This document shows positions 1 to 10,060 of a stretch of DNA of 64,000 nucleotides, in pieces (position 1 is the stretch's first letter; every line of letters begins with the position of its first letter). The stretch lies in the NCBI RefSeq assembly GCF_007752535.1, contig NZ_CP036426.1:186001-250000 (forward strand). Direction: 5' to 3'. This DNA comes from Tautonia plasticadhaerens. Lineage in GTDB: Bacteria; Planctomycetota; Planctomycetia; Isosphaerales; Isosphaeraceae. The position numbers were made by a program, and so were the translations under genes. The notes beneath the pieces were generated by a model. It was not told the origin of the DNA, did no database searches, and saw only the letters and a program-made list of their open reading frames with translations.

Positions 1-3000
1 GGCCCCGGCCCCGCTGACCTGCCACGGGACGAAGGGCCCGGCCGTCTCGATCGCCGTCCAGCCCGAGAAGGAGCCGGCCTCGAAGCTGCCGTTGGTCAGC
101 AGGTTCCCGTCCGAGGGCCGGTCGAAGGCCACCAGGTTCCCGTCAGGGTCGTACAGCTCGATCTGGGGCAGGTCGCCCCCGGACCGGGGCAGGTGCGTTG
201 CCGCCGAGGTGATCGTCTGTCCGGCCTCGACGGTGAAGGAATAGTGGTCGCTCGGGATCTCGGCCTCGGCGGGGGTGATGCGCGTGCTCTGGCCGGTGCC
301 GACGTACTCGTTGGGCCCGTCGTCGAAGGCCAGCAGGAGCCGGTCGGGACCCTGGGCCCCTGGGCCCTTGACGCCCACCGTGCCGACCGCGCCGCCCGGG
401 ACGAAGTCGGAGTCGAGGTCGAGGTAGTTGAACTGCATCGACCCGTCGGCCTCGTCCAGCACCGCCTGGAAGGTGATCGCGCCGGAGTCGAAGATGTACT
501 CGACCTGGTGCCACTGGATGACCAGCCGTTGGTCGTCGCCGCTGCCGAGGACATCCCAGTAGACCGTGCCGGTGTCGACGTTGTAGAGATCCACCCACAG
601 GGGGGCGATCGCCGCCTGCGTCGGCGAGTCGGTCAGGTCGGTGTTGGAGAAGCTGGAGTTGGGTCCGTCGAAGGTGATCAGGCCGTTGGAGCTGAAGGAG
701 AGCGCGGAGTAGGCCTGGCCGAAGAAGTCGAATTCGAATCCGTCGAGATCCGCCGGGGTCAGGGTGACGGCGGCGTCGTCCACGCCGATGAGCGTCGGGG
801 TGCCGGTGCCGCTGATGTCCTCGAACTCGAAGCCGACCGCCGCCGCGTCGTAGGACGACCCGCCGAACCCGTCCCCGACGCCGAGCACGCCGGCCCGGCT
901 TGCGTTGCCGTCCAGGTCGACGAAGGCGGGGTCGATGTCCTGGGCCGTGCCGAGGTCGTCGTTCGGGGCCCCGGAGTACGTCTCCTCCTCGACGGCCGCG
1001 TTGAGGATCACTCGGGGGATCGAGTAGAGGCCCTGGGAGCCTGAGTCGCCGGAGATGCGGAGGGTGTAGACGCCCCCCACGGTGATCGGGGCGGTCTGGA
1101 GCAGGACGAGCTCCCCGGGGGCCGCGGCGACGGCCGTCGCCACGACGTTGCTCGACGGGTCGAGCAGCTCGACCCTCGGTTGGACGGCCCCGCCGAACGG
1201 GCTCGGCACGACGAGGACGGTGATCGTCTGGCCCGGGTCGACGTCCACGACGTAGTCGTCGGCGTCGCCGTCGTAGGCGATGGTGCCGTCGCCCCCCGAG
1301 GCCTCGTGGATCAGGCTGCCGAGCGGCAGGATCGCCTGGAACGGCCCCACCGGGAGGGCCGCAACCGGGTCGACGGCGAAGTCGACGAAGAAGTTGCCCC
1401 CCTCCACGCCGTCGCCGGTCGGGAAGCCGATCGGCTCGCCGTCGAGGTCGTTGCCGACCAGATCCTCGAAGGCGAAGTCGCCGCTGAGAAGCTGCAGCGT
1501 GTAGGCGTCATCCGGCAGGCCGGAGTACTCCAGGGTCAGGATCGTGCCGGTCGGGTCGAAGGACAGCGCGGGCAGGAAGGAGTTCCCCCGGTAGAGGCCG
1601 AAGAGCGCCGTGTCGGACGCGTCGATCCCGGCGGTATTCATCGGCTCGTCGAAGGTGACGGTGACCGTCAGATCTCCCGGCTCGAGGATCTGCCCCTGGG
1701 CGAGGGAGGAGGAGAGGATGCGGGGCGGCGTCCGGTCGATCGTGAACGTGCTGCTGAAGGCCGAGAGCGGCGAGCCCTGGGTGTCGGTGATGGCGCCGGC
1801 GGGGATCGAGAGCGTGACCTCGCCGTCCTGGAATTCGACGTCGCTGGTGAAGACCAGGGTATTGCCGTCGACCACCTCGACGCCGACGGCGGCCACGCCG
1901 TTGACCAGCAGGTCCGCCGGGGAGACGCTGCTGAGCAGGACGTTGTCGTTGAAGTCGATCGTGAACGAGTCGGCGTCCTTCCGGAGGGCCCCCGGCTCGG
2001 GGTCGATCGCGAGGGCCTCGAAGGGGGGGAGTACGCCGTTGGCGTTGCGGACCGCGAGGACGTACTCGCCCCGGGTGGCGCCGGCGCCGAGCACCTCGAC
2101 GTAATAGGTTCGCGTGTCGCTCCTCGGCGTGCGGTACACGAGCCGGGCGTTGCGACCGTCGGCCGCGCCGTCGTCGTCGGAGGCGAGCAGGGTGCCCGAG
2201 GCGTCATAGAGCCGGATCATCGGGTCGAGCCCGTTGTCGAACGCGCCTTCCCCGGCGGCCGGCAGCAGCGTCTCCAGCTCGAGGTTCCGGTTGCCCGGGA
2301 CGGTGATCTCGTAGAAGTCGGAGTCCGCGCCGCCGAGGGTGACGTTGTCCAGGACGAAGCGGCCGGCGGCCAGCTCGTTGAAGTCGAGCACGGCGCGGGC
2401 GACGGGGGACCCCTCATACTCGAAGAGGCCCTCGGTGAAGACGAACCCCTCGGGCTGGAGCGCCAGGTCGAAGGTGCCGATCAGGTTGTCGTCGGGGTCG
2501 TACAGCTCGACGATGACCCCCGGGTCGACGGGGATGGTGGTCGAGAGGACCAGGCCGAAGGAGAGGAAGCTGGAGGGCTCCTCGAAGTCCATCGTCAGGA
2601 TGCCCGCGGCGTTGCCCTCGAGCGACGGGTCGCTGACGTAGCGGGTCTGGCCGGGGCCGAAGGCGCCGAGGAAGGCGTCGGAGGAGTCCTCGCCGAAGAG
2701 CTTGAAGTCGAAGGTCACGCCCTCGACGGTCTGGCCGTCGGCCGGGACGAAGCCCACCTCGTCCATGGTGATCACGGTGCTGGCCACGGCGCCGCCGGTC
2801 TCCCCCAGGGCATATCGCCGGCCGCCGACGACCCGGCCGTGCAGCGGGTGGGCGTCGTCGAGGCCCTGGTCGCCCTCCCCCTCGAAGGTGGCGTTGCGGG
2901 TGGCGACGAGCGTGTACTCGCCGGAACCCCGGACCCGGGCGTAGTAGGTGCCCGGGGCGGTGGCGAGGTACTCGGTGATCGCGTCGTCGAGGTTGCCGGC

Positions 3001-6000
3001 CAGGTCGTGGCCGGCGGCGATCGGGTTGCCGGCCGGGTCGAGCAGGGTCAGCTCGACGTCGCCGACGCCGGAGACGGTCGTGGAGAGCGAGAGCGTCTCG
3101 TAGGCGGCCAGCTCGATGGCGAAGACGTCGACGTCGGCCTCGCTCGGCCGGACCAGCGCGCTGCGGCCCTCGCCGATGAAGGCGTTCGGGCCGTCGAAGT
3201 TGGAGAGCAGCACCCGGTCGGGCCCCTGGAAGCCGGCGGCCTTGACGCCGGCCGTGCCGAAGGCGAACTCGAAGGAGTCCTGGAGGTAGTTGAACTCGAT
3301 CGAGCCGTCGGCCTCGTGGAGGACGGCCTGGAAGGTCAACGGGGGGAAGAAGCCGCCCGGATAGTACTCCACGTCGTCCCACTGGATGACCAGCCGCTGG
3401 TCGTCGCCGCTACCGAGCACCTCCCAGTAGACGCCGGCCGAGGCGGGCACCACCAGGTCGCTCCAGTACGGCGCGATGGCCGCCTGGTCCGGGGAGAACG
3501 TCAGGTCGGAGCCGGAGAAGTTGAAGTCCGTGTTCGGCGAGCCGAAGGTGATCAGGCCGTTGTCGCTGTAGAACAGCGAGGTGTGGGTGGAGCCGAAGAA
3601 GTCGAACGCGAAGCCGTCGAGGTCGGACTCCGCCAGGTTGACGGCGACGTCGTCCGTCCCGGACAACGTCCGGGTGCCGGTGTCGCTGATGTCCTGGAAT
3701 TCGAAGCTCTCCACCGACGCCTGGTAGCCTTCCAGGTTCACCCGGCCGCCGACCGCGGCCCGCTCGGGGCGGGCGACGGACGGCGGGCCGGCGACGGCGT
3801 CCAGCGGGATGAACGCCCCTTCGATCGCCTGGGCCGAGCCGGTCGAGCCGTTGCCGGGGCCGCCGAACCGCTCGGGCTCGAGGGCGGCGTTGAGCACGAC
3901 CCGGAGGTCGTAGCCGCCGGTCGTCCCGCCGACTTGGGAGACGACGATCGAGTAGTCCTGCGGGGCGCCGTCACCGGTGATCACGCCGGGCAGCGGGGTC
4001 GCGCCGATGACGGCCGTCTCGCCCGGTGCGGCGGTCGTCGCGGAGGCGATCGGGTTGCCGGATCCGTCGAGCAGGGCGATCTCGAGCCGGACGGGGCCGT
4101 CCGGGTCGGCGACGACGGCGATCGTCTGGCCGGGGTCGAGGGACAGGGTGAAGGTGTCGGCGTCCCCCGCCGTGCCGAGGAGCCCCGACACCGTCGCGTC
4201 GTGGGCCAGGCTCCCCAGGGGCAGCGAGGGGGAGAGGTCGGCGGGGAACGGGACGACGCCGAAGTCCAGCTCGTAGCTGCCCGTGAACAGGACGTTCGGG
4301 TTGCCGGCGTCGTCGGTCAGGCGGCCGGGGGGGAGGGTCAGCGTGAGGGTGCCCTCGACGTCGAGGCCGTCGATGGTGGCCTCCAGCGTATCGTCGTCGA
4401 CCGGGGTCAGGGCGGTGACGATCCCGATGCTGGTGAGCAGGTCGCTCGGGTCGACGCTGGCGGGGTCGACCTCCTCGTTGAAGTCGAGCAGGATGCGGGT
4501 CAGCGGCAGCTCGACGGACGACCCGGCCGGGGGCGTGGTGGCGACGACCGCCAGCGGGATCGCGTCGTAGCGGAACGTTGCGGCGAAGGGGAGCAGCGGG
4601 TCGCCGTCGGCGAGCTGCAGGACCGCCCCCTCGGCCATCGCCATCGCCTGGACGCCCTCGGCGGTGACGGGGCTGGTCGCGTAGGAGAAGGTCAGGGTCC
4701 TCTCGTCGGTCTGCGCCACCGAGTCGGCCGGGATGCCGTTGACCGTCAGGTCGGCGGCGTCGACCGTCGCCGGGTCGTACGGGAACGAGAAGTCGATGAC
4801 GAACTCCGTCGGCGGCGTCGTCACGGTCTCGCCGTCGGCCGGGACGCTGCCGACGACGGCCATGGCGTCCAGCTCGATCAGGGTGTTCCTCGCGTTGACC
4901 CGGCCCCCGGTGGCGACCAGGCCGTCGAGCGAGGCGAGCGGCTCCACCCCGGCGAGGATCGCGTCCCGGATCGTGGCGTAGTCGGCCGAGGGGAGCAGGC
5001 TGTAGCCCAGGGCGGCGATGCCCGAGACGACCGGCGTGGCCATCGACGTGCCGTCGATGGCGCCGTAGCCCGACGGGTTGCCGATGATGACGCCGTTGGG
5101 GTCCATCGTGCTGAGGATGGCCGAGCCGGGGGCCGCGACGTCGACGGTCGTCACGCCGAGGTTCGAGAAGACGGACAGCTGGTCGTTGTGGTCGGTCGAG
5201 GCGACCGAGATGATGTTCGGCGCGTCGTAGCTGGCCGGATAGAAGGGGAAGACGTCGTTGTCGGTGCCGAAGCCGTTGCCGGCGGCGGCGATGAAGAGCT
5301 GGTCGTTGGCCTCGGCCTCGTTGATGACGTCCAGCAGGGCCTGGGAGAACGGCCCGCCGCCCCAGCTGTTGTTGGTCAGCGGCATGTTGACGCCGAAGTC
5401 CCGCTTCATCATCACCGTGTAGGCGACCGCCTCCAGGATCGCCGCGTCGGTGGTCGAGCCGAAGTCGTCGAAGATCCGGACGCCCATGAGCTGGACGTCC
5501 CAGGCGACGCCGGAGACGCCGATGCCGTTGTCCCCCTGGGCGCCGGCGATCCCCGAGACGTGGGTGCCGTGCCCGTGGGCGTCGTCGGGGTTGCCGTCGC
5601 CCTGGATGAAGTCGTAGCCGTGGACGTCGTCGACGTAGCCGTTGCCGTCGTTGTCGAGGCCGTCGCCGGGGGTCTCGCCGGGGTTGGTCCAGAGGTTGGG
5701 GATCAGGTCGGGGTGGTCGACGTCGATGCCCGAGTCGATGATGCCGACGACCACGGAGGAGTTGCCCGTGGTGATGTCCCAGGCCTCGGTCGTGTCGACG
5801 TCGGCGTCGACCGTGCCGCCGGTCTGGCCGGTGTTGTCGTGGTGGTACTGGTCGGGATAGAGGGGGTCGTCGGGCGCGGCCGCCAGGTGGCGGTCGACGA
5901 AGTTCGGCACGATGTAGCGGAAGCCGGGGACGCTCGAGAGCGTCGCGTTCAGGAAGTCGAAGCTCACGTCGCCGGGGGTCCGGAGGTGGACCATCCCGTC

Positions 6001-6447
6001 GACCCCGAGCTGCCGGGAGACCCGGGCGGCCAGGCCGTTGAGCGACTGGCCGATCAGCTCGACCTGCTGGTCCCGCAGCGACGCCCCGGTGTCGAACCGG
6101 GCGATCCAGCCCCCCTGTTCCTGCCAGGTCGGGGTCCCGTGCCAGGTGATCGGCACGACGTGCTCGACCGAGTCGGGCGCCCGGGGCGTCCCCCCCGGGT
6201 CGACCTCCCTCGGGACGAGGGCCTTCGTCGCCCCGTCGACGGCCCCCCGCTCGGCCGGGGCGGCCGGATCGGGCCGGGGGCCGGCGTCCGGGCCGAGGCC
6301 GGCGACGCTCGCCCAGGAGCCCAGCGGGTCGGCGGCCGTCAGGCTCAGCAGCCGGCGATCCTCCAGCGACTCGACGCGGGGAGAGACCAGGTGGGCCTTC
6401 GGCTGGTGGCGGGACTGGTCGCGTCGACGGGGCGGCATGGCAGTCAT
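1..6447 (-). CDS. Giant secreted S8 (subtilisin-like) serine peptidase, C-terminus beyond window
   Basis: Secreted subtilisin-family protease; 2149 codons are visible and the frame is still open at the left edge. Near the N-terminus (residues 27-34) is LEDRRLLS, the planctomycete LEPR-XLL type motif, followed by a prodomain to about residue 230. The catalytic set is complete: Asp238 in IIDSGIDVDHPDL, His293 in GHGTHVSG, oxyanion Asn391 in AAAGNGFG, and Ser468 in GTSMATP. Downstream is a long array of adhesion-type modules: two nidogen-like blocks (about residues 930-1070 and 1885-2040, both with YW(E/D)VLGSGDDQRLVIQW), PPC-like domains and SbsA/Big_5-like domains (about 1480-1580). The start ATG is preceded by GAAAGGA. 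The role (extracellular protein degradation or surface attachment) is inferred from the family; the substrate is unknown. Confidence 0.9.
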   Translation of the reverse strand, partial: MTAMPPRRRDQSRHQPKAHLVSPRVESLEDRRLLSLTAADPLGSWASVAGLGPDAGPRPDPAAPAERGAVDGATKALVPREVDPGGTPRAPDSVEHVVPITWHGTPTWQEQGGWIARFDTGASLRDQQVELIGQSLNGLAARVSRQLGVDGMVHLRTPGDVSFDFLNATLSSVPGFRYIVPNFVDRHLAAAPDDPLYPDQYHHDNTGQTGGTVDADVDTTEAWDITTGNSSVVVGIIDSGIDVDHPDLIPNLWTNPGETPGDGLDNDGNGYVDDVHGYDFIQGDGNPDDAHGHGTHVSGIAGAQGDNGIGVSGVAWDVQLMGVRIFDDFGSTTDAAILEAVAYTVMMKRDFGVNMPLTNNSWGGGPFSQALLDVINEAEANDQLFIAAAGNGFGTDNDVFPFYPASYDAPNIISVASTDHNDQLSVFSNLGVTTVDVAAPGSAILSTMDPNGVIIGNPSGYGAIDGTSMATPVVSGIAALGYSLLPSADYATIRDAILAGVEPLASLDGLVATGGRVNARNTLIELDAMAVVGSVPADGETVTTPPTEFVIDFSFPYDPATVDAADLTVNGIPADSVAQTDERTLTFSYATSPVTAEGVQAMAMAEGAVLQLADGDPLLPFAATFRYDAIPLAVVATTPPAGSSVELPLTRILLDFNEEVDPASVDPSDLLTSIGIVTALTPVDDDTLEATIDGLDVEGTLTLTLPPGRLTDDAGNPNVLFTGSYELDFGVVPFPADLSPSLPLGSLAHDATVSGLLGTAGDADTFTLSLDPGQTIAVVADPDGPVRLEIALLDGSGNPIASATTAAPGETAVIGATPLPGVITGDGAPQDYSIVVSQVGGTTGGYDLRVVLNAALEPERFGGPGNGSTGSAQAIEGAFIPLDAVAGPPSVARPERAAVGGRVNLEGYQASVESFEFQDISDTGTRTLSGTDDVAVNLAESDLDGFAFDFFGSTHTSLFYSDNGLITFGSPNTDFNFSGSDLTFSPDQAAIAPYWSDLVVPASAGVYWEVLGSGDDQRLVIQWDDVEYYPGGFFPPLTFQAVLHEADGSIEFNYLQDSFEFAFGTAGVKAAGFQGPDRVLLSNFDGPNAFIGEGRSALVRPSEADVDVFAIELAAYETLSLSTTVSGVGDVELTLLDPAGNPIAAGHDLAGNLDDAITEYLATAPGTYYARVRGSGEYTLVATRNATFEGEGDQGLDDAHPLHGRVVGGRRYALGETGGAVASTVITMDEVGFVPADGQTVEGVTFDFKLFGEDSSDAFLGAFGPGQTRYVSDPSLEGNAAGILTMDFEEPSSFLSFGLVLSTTIPVDPGVIVELYDPDDNLIGTFDLALQPEGFVFTEGLFEYEGSPVARAVLDFNELAAGRFVLDNVTLGGADSDFYEITVPGNRNLELETLLPAAGEGAFDNGLDPMIRLYDASGTLLASDDDGAADGRNARLVYRTPRSDTRTYYVEVLGAGATRGEYVLAVRNANGVLPPFEALAIDPEPGALRKDADSFTIDFNDNVLLSSVSPADLLVNGVAAVGVEVVDGNTLVFTSDVEFQDGEVTLSIPAGAITDTQGSPLSAFSSTFTIDRTPPRILSSSLAQGQILEPGDLTVTVTFDEPMNTAGIDASDTALFGLYRGNSFLPALSFDPTGTILTLEYSGLPDDAYTLQLLSGDFAFEDLVGNDLDGEPIGFPTGDGVEGGNFFVDFAVDPVAALPVGPFQAILPLGSLIHEASGGDGTIAYDGDADDYVVDVDPGQTITVLVVPSPFGGAVQPRVELLDPSSNVVATAVAAAPGELVLLQTAPITVGGVYTLRISGDSGSQGLYSIPRVILNAAVEEETYSGAPNDDLGTAQDIDPAFVDLDGNASRAGVLGVGDGFGGSSYDAAAVGFEFEDISGTGTPTLIGVDDAAVTLTPADLDGFEFDFFGQAYSALSFSSNGLITFDGPNSSFSNTDLTDSPTQAAIAPLWVDLYNVDTGTVYWDVLGSGDDQRLVIQWHQVEYIFDSGAITFQAVLDEADGSMQFNYLDLDSDFVPGGAVGTVGVKGPGAQGPDRLLLAFDDGPNEYVGTGQSTRITPAEAEIPSDHYSFTVEAGQTITSAATHLPRSGGDLPQIELYDPDGNLVAFDRPSDGNLLTNGSFEAGSFSGWTAIETAGPFVPWQVSGAGA

Positions 6448-7129
6448 CGGAAGTCCTTTCTGGCGATGAATCTCGACCTACACCGACGATCCGGTTCGGC
6501 AGACCTTCGGGCCCGCCCCGGGCATGGCCGGTCGGCCACCGGGATTCCCCGGAGGCGCTCGAGAGGCGGGCGGATCTCAGATCAGGGGCCGGAGGGCCTG
6601 GGCGCAGCGGGGGCGATCCGTGCCGTCGCCGGATCGCCCGGCCTGGCCACGGTCCTCCCCGTTTTTCATCCGGGAGCGTTACTTAATCCCGTCGGACCCT
6701 CCTCGCCACCGAGCGAGGGGTCGGGCCGTCCCCGGGAACGTACAAAAATCGTCCTCTACGGCACGCGATGAATATCAACGTGGCGCTCGATCCCTTGCAA
6801 GGAAAAAACGGCAGGGGCCGAGAAAAATGGCGACCCGGTCCCCGCCGAGGCGGGGCCCCCATGCCCCGGGATCGGCGCGGGGCGGCCCCTCAGCTCGGCC
6901 CATCCATGACTTGCGGATCGGTCGATCACGCCTGAACGGGACGGAACGGGCCCGATCACCTCCGCCTTCGGGTCGGGGCTTGAATAAAATAAACAACGCG
7001 AACTCTCCGTCCCGGGAATTCTGTTCGTGGAATCGGGGGGCCGCATTGATAGAGTGACGCGACCCTCGGTTGCGTGGGAGTGCCACCGTGCCGGGCGGTC
7101 GAGTGCCAGTACATTGGGGAGTGATCTCG
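6448..7129. other. Non-coding divergent intergenic region with a possible promoter
   Basis: About 680 bases between the divergent protease and PEP-CTERM genes. Frames that stay open here are rich in Arg, Pro and Gly, lack recognisable domains and look like GC-rich artefacts. The region has unusually AT-rich patches for this genome (around 6665-6690, 6740-6810 and 6980-7000), as expected of promoter DNA. A candidate minus-strand promoter for the protease is listed separately. I see no RNA gene. Confidence 0.5.
6771..6800 (-). promoter_or_regulatory. Candidate sigma-70-like promoter for the S8 peptidase
   Basis: On the minus strand TTGCAA (6800-6795) is followed after 18 nt by GATATT (6776-6771), a 4/6 plus 4/6 match to the -35 and -10 consensus in an AT-rich patch. 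It would give a leader of about 320 nt before the protease start. This is weak evidence on its own. Confidence 0.25.
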
Positions 7130-7927
7130 ATGCGTCGATCTCATGCTGTTGCCGTCCTGGCCTCCTGGGCCGCCCTGGCCCCGCTGGTCGGGCCGATCGA
7201 TCGGGCGGGGGCCGAACTGGTCAACCCGGGCTTCGAGGCGGGCCTCGACGGGTACTCGGTCGAGGGATCGGACACGGTGACGACCGACCCGACGACCCCG
7301 CCGCCGACCTCTGGCGCCGTCGCCGGGATGGCGTCGACCGAGCCGATCCTCTTCGGCAGCGGGGGGCCGGAGACCGACGTCCTGCCGACCCAGGGGGACC
7401 TGTTCGCCCTGCTGACGACGGACGGGGTCACCGCGACCAAGCTGTCGCAGACCTTCGCGCTGCCCGCCGTGGGCCCGATCACGACGCTGGACTTCGACTT
7501 CCGCTTCATGACCGATGACATCGACTCCGGGCCCGACCTGAACGACGCGTTCCTCGCGACGCTGGCCGACGAGTCGGGGGCGGTCCTGGGCAGCTTCGGC
7601 TTCACCCGGGACGACCTCCAGCCGGGCGGGTCGGGCGGCCTGACGCCGCTGGCCATCCTCGGCGTGGGCGGCTACACCGCCGGCACCGACTGGCTGGTCG
7701 GATCGATCGACGTCTCCGCCTTCCTGGGGCAGACCGTGACGCTGTCCTTCACGGTCTTCGACGTCGGCGATGAGGGCGTCGTCTCGGCGGTCGCCCTGGA
7801 CAACCTCCGGTTCGGGGTCATCCCCGAGCCCTCCAGCTTCGTGCTGGCTTTGGGCGGCGCCGTCGCCGTCCTGGCCCTCGGCCTGAGGCGTCGCGGCCCG
7901 GCTCGGGCCGATCGACCGGCCTGCTGA
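7130..7927 (+). CDS. PEP-CTERM sorted exported protein
   Basis: Secreted protein of 265 residues with an N-terminal signal peptide (MRRSHAVAVLASWAALAPLVG, cleavage near RAGA-EL), a beta-rich body starting LVNPGFEAGL, and a C-terminal sorting tail: VIPEPSSF, a hydrophobic stretch, then RRRG. PEP-CTERM proteins are handled by an exosortase/archaeosortase-like system and usually end up in the exopolysaccharide-rich envelope; no exosortase is in this window. The internal ATG at 7130 is chosen over an upstream in-frame ATG at 7070 because it begins the signal peptide and follows GGGGAG at good spacing. The specific role is unknown. Confidence 0.85.
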   Translation: MRRSHAVAVLASWAALAPLVGPIDRAGAELVNPGFEAGLDGYSVEGSDTVTTDPTTPPPTSGAVAGMASTEPILFGSGGPETDVLPTQGDLFALLTTDGVTATKLSQTFALPAVGPITTLDFDFRFMTDDIDSGPDLNDAFLATLADESGAVLGSFGFTRDDLQPGGSGGLTPLAILGVGGYTAGTDWLVGSIDVSAFLGQTVTLSFTVFDVGDEGVVSAVALDNLRFGVIPEPSSFVLALGGAVAVLALGLRRRGPARADRPAC

Positions 7928-8169
7928 GCGTCGCGACCACGTCGTCGCACGTCCGCACCGTCCTGGGAATCGGGCCGCCGATCCCGGGGAGATCGACGTT
8001 CGCTCGGGGGCGGCCGGGCGGCCGATCGACGGCAGTCGGCCCTCCGGGAGGGGGGGACGATCGGGAGGGGGGGCCGCCCTGCCCTCCACCCCGCCGACGG
8101 GGTACCGGGGGGGGCGAGGGCCCGGTGACGGTTGACGGCCGGGTCGGAGGAACGAGCCCCCCCTCCGAC

Positions 8170-8186
8170 CCGGCCCGGCGGGCCGG
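8170..8186 (-). terminator. GC-rich hairpin after the Gly-rich TPR gene
   Basis: CCGGCCCG, one base, CGGGCCGG form an 8-bp perfect stem immediately beyond the stop codon of the minus-strand gene ending at 8189. There is no T tract, so it would be an atypical terminator or stabilising hairpin. The rest of the 260-base gap between the two convergent genes (7928-8188) shows no gene. Confidence 0.4.
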
Positions 8187-8188
8187 GG

Positions 8189-10060
8189 TTACCGGGAGAA
8201 GCGGAGCCCCGCATCCCCGGCAGGGCCCCCCGCGATCGTGAACGTCATGTGATCGGCATCGGCCCAGCTCACGCGCCCGACCAGCACGGGGCCGTCGTCC
8301 TGCGCCAGGGTGAGCAACCCGTCGCCGAAGGTCGACTTGCCGGCGAACCGGCTCGACGTCCCGCCCTTCGAGGCGTCCCAGGTGAAGGTCCCGTCCGGCT
8401 GGATCGCGAGCGAGATCGCCGTGCCGGGATCGGGATCGGCCGTCCAGGTGCCGGCGATCGTCGCCCCCTGGGGCGGATTCTGGTCGGCCGGCGCGGGAGA
8501 GGGGGACTCCGTCGCGGGCGCCGGGGAGGAGTCCGGACCGGTCCTCTGCGGGGAGAGCTGCGCCAGCAGCTTCGCCGAGAGGCTGTCGTCGGGCTTCAAC
8601 GCGACGACGGCCTTGAGCACCCCGACGGCGGAATCGGTGTGCCCCTGGGTCAGATAGTGATAGGCCAGCACGAACAGGTCGGCGGCCGACTGGGGGTTCG
8701 CCTTGCAGGCGGCCTCCAGGGCCCGCAGCTGGCTCGTGTAGGTCGAGGCGTCGGGGTAGAGGCCGATCAGGGTCGACCAGTCCCAGCCCGGCCCCACCGA
8801 GAGCACCGCGTAGAGGACCGCGGCCGCCTCGTCGTACCGGCCGAGGGCGAACAGGCAGAGCGCCCGGAACTGGTGGAGGGCGGTGTCGTCCGGCGTCTGG
8901 GCCAGCGCCGCGTCGGCCTGCTTCAGGGCGTCGTCGTAACCGCCCTGGGCGAACGCGGCCCGGGCGGCGTCGAAGGTGGCGACGGCCTGGGAGGTGGCGT
9001 CCCCCTCGGTCGGGGGGGTGGAGGTGTCGATCGGTTGGGCGTAGTCGTAGGGCACCTCGGCCACGGTCTCCACGACGTACGGGTTGACGTAGGGCCAGTA
9101 GCCCATGGAGTAGAGCATCGAGCCGTATCCCCAGTCCGCCAGGCCCCAGCCGAGGCCGATGCCCGCCCCGAGGCCCCAGGCGGCCCCTCGCCAGCCCCAG
9201 GCGGCGTCCTCGTGGCCGTTCCAGTAGCCGTGGACCCAGCCGGCGTGGTACGCGCCATACGGGTTGAACCCGTACGGGCGGGCCGCCGAGGCGCCGAAGG
9301 CCCGGTAGCCCCCCGCGGCCACTCCCCGGGGCCCGACCGCGATCCCCCCCCGCTCCCCGGCGGCGGCGAACCCGCCGGGGCCCCGGGCCGCGACTTCCCG
9401 GGAGCCGGCGACGGCCGTGCCCCTCGGGCCCGAGGCGACCCCCAAGTCCTCCCGGCCGCCGATGGCGTTGCCTCTCGGCCCGACCGCCCCGGCGGCCCGG
9501 CCGACGTCGGTGAAGGTCCTCCCGCCCGGGGTGGTCGCCTGGATCCCGCCGATGCCCCGGCCGGCTGCCGCCCCGCCGGGCCCCACGGCGCCCCGGCCCG
9601 CGGCGCCGTAGTCGATCGATCCTCCCCTGGGGCCGGTGTAGGAGCCCGTCTCGAAGCCTGACCCGTAGCCCCCGCCGAGCGGGCCGCGCCCGACGCTGCC
9701 GCCCCCGGCGGCCATCCCCCCCGCGTACGAGTTGTAGCCTCGGAAGGCGCCGCCGCCGGCCCGGTTGAAGGTCCCGGGCGAACTGAATGACGGCACCCGC
9801 CCGATCGACGCGCCGCCGATCCCGCCCGGCATTCCGCCGCCGCGGAACCCGCCGACGCCGGGGCCCATGCCGCCGTACCCGCCTCGCATGCCGCCGTACC
9901 CGCCGGGCCTCATGCCGCCGTACCCGCCTCGCATCCCGCCGCCCGCCATCCCGCCCCGGAAGCCGCCGCCCCCGCGGAAGCCGTGGGCGAAGGCCTCCCC
10001 GGAGGCGAGGGTCAGGGCGAGGGCGGCCGTCACCAGTCGCGTCACCTGGGCGCGTCTCAT
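8189..10060 (-). CDS. Secreted Gly-rich protein with TPR-like repeats
   Basis: Exported protein of 623 residues. Signal peptide MRRAQVTRLVTAALALTLASGEAFA, then a low-complexity Gly/Met/Tyr-rich segment (residues about 26-260, units such as GGMRGGYGGM and GYGGMRPGG), a Trp/Tyr/Gly-rich stretch (about 265-330), TPR-like helices (about 350-510, for example ALKQADAALAQTPDD and LYAVLSVGPGWD), a Ser/Pro/Ala linker, and a C-terminal beta domain starting ATIAGTWTADPDPG. Its ATG overlaps the stop of the upstream SnoaL-like gene (ATGA) and GGAGAGGAAC precedes it, so the two are translationally coupled. TPRs suggest protein binding; the function is unknown. Gly-rich surface proteins of this style are common in planctomycetes. 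Confidence 0.8.
   Translation of the reverse strand: MRRAQVTRLVTAALALTLASGEAFAHGFRGGGGFRGGMAGGGMRGGYGGMRPGGYGGMRGGYGGMGPGVGGFRGGGMPGGIGGASIGRVPSFSSPGTFNRAGGGAFRGYNSYAGGMAAGGGSVGRGPLGGGYGSGFETGSYTGPRGGSIDYGAAGRGAVGPGGAAAGRGIGGIQATTPGGRTFTDVGRAAGAVGPRGNAIGGREDLGVASGPRGTAVAGSREVAARGPGGFAAAGERGGIAVGPRGVAAGGYRAFGASAARPYGFNPYGAYHAGWVHGYWNGHEDAAWGWRGAAWGLGAGIGLGWGLADWGYGSMLYSMGYWPYVNPYVVETVAEVPYDYAQPIDTSTPPTEGDATSQAVATFDAARAAFAQGGYDDALKQADAALAQTPDDTALHQFRALCLFALGRYDEAAAVLYAVLSVGPGWDWSTLIGLYPDASTYTSQLRALEAACKANPQSAADLFVLAYHYLTQGHTDSAVGVLKAVVALKPDDSLSAKLLAQLSPQRTGPDSSPAPATESPSPAPADQNPPQGATIAGTWTADPDPGTAISLAIQPDGTFTWDASKGGTSSRFAGKSTFGDGLLTLAQDDGPVLVGRVSWADADHMTFTIAGGPAGDAGLRFSR

Noticed and set aside
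1180-6771. 1863-codon open frame on the + strand
   Set aside because: Antisense to the S8 protease. Its composition (Val, Gly, Arg, Asp, Glu repeats) is what the complement of a GC-rich gene gives, with no domain or signal.
6524-7057. 177-codon open frame in the 6448-7129 gap
   Set aside because: Arg/Pro-rich, no domain, no good start signal; overlaps probable promoter DNA.
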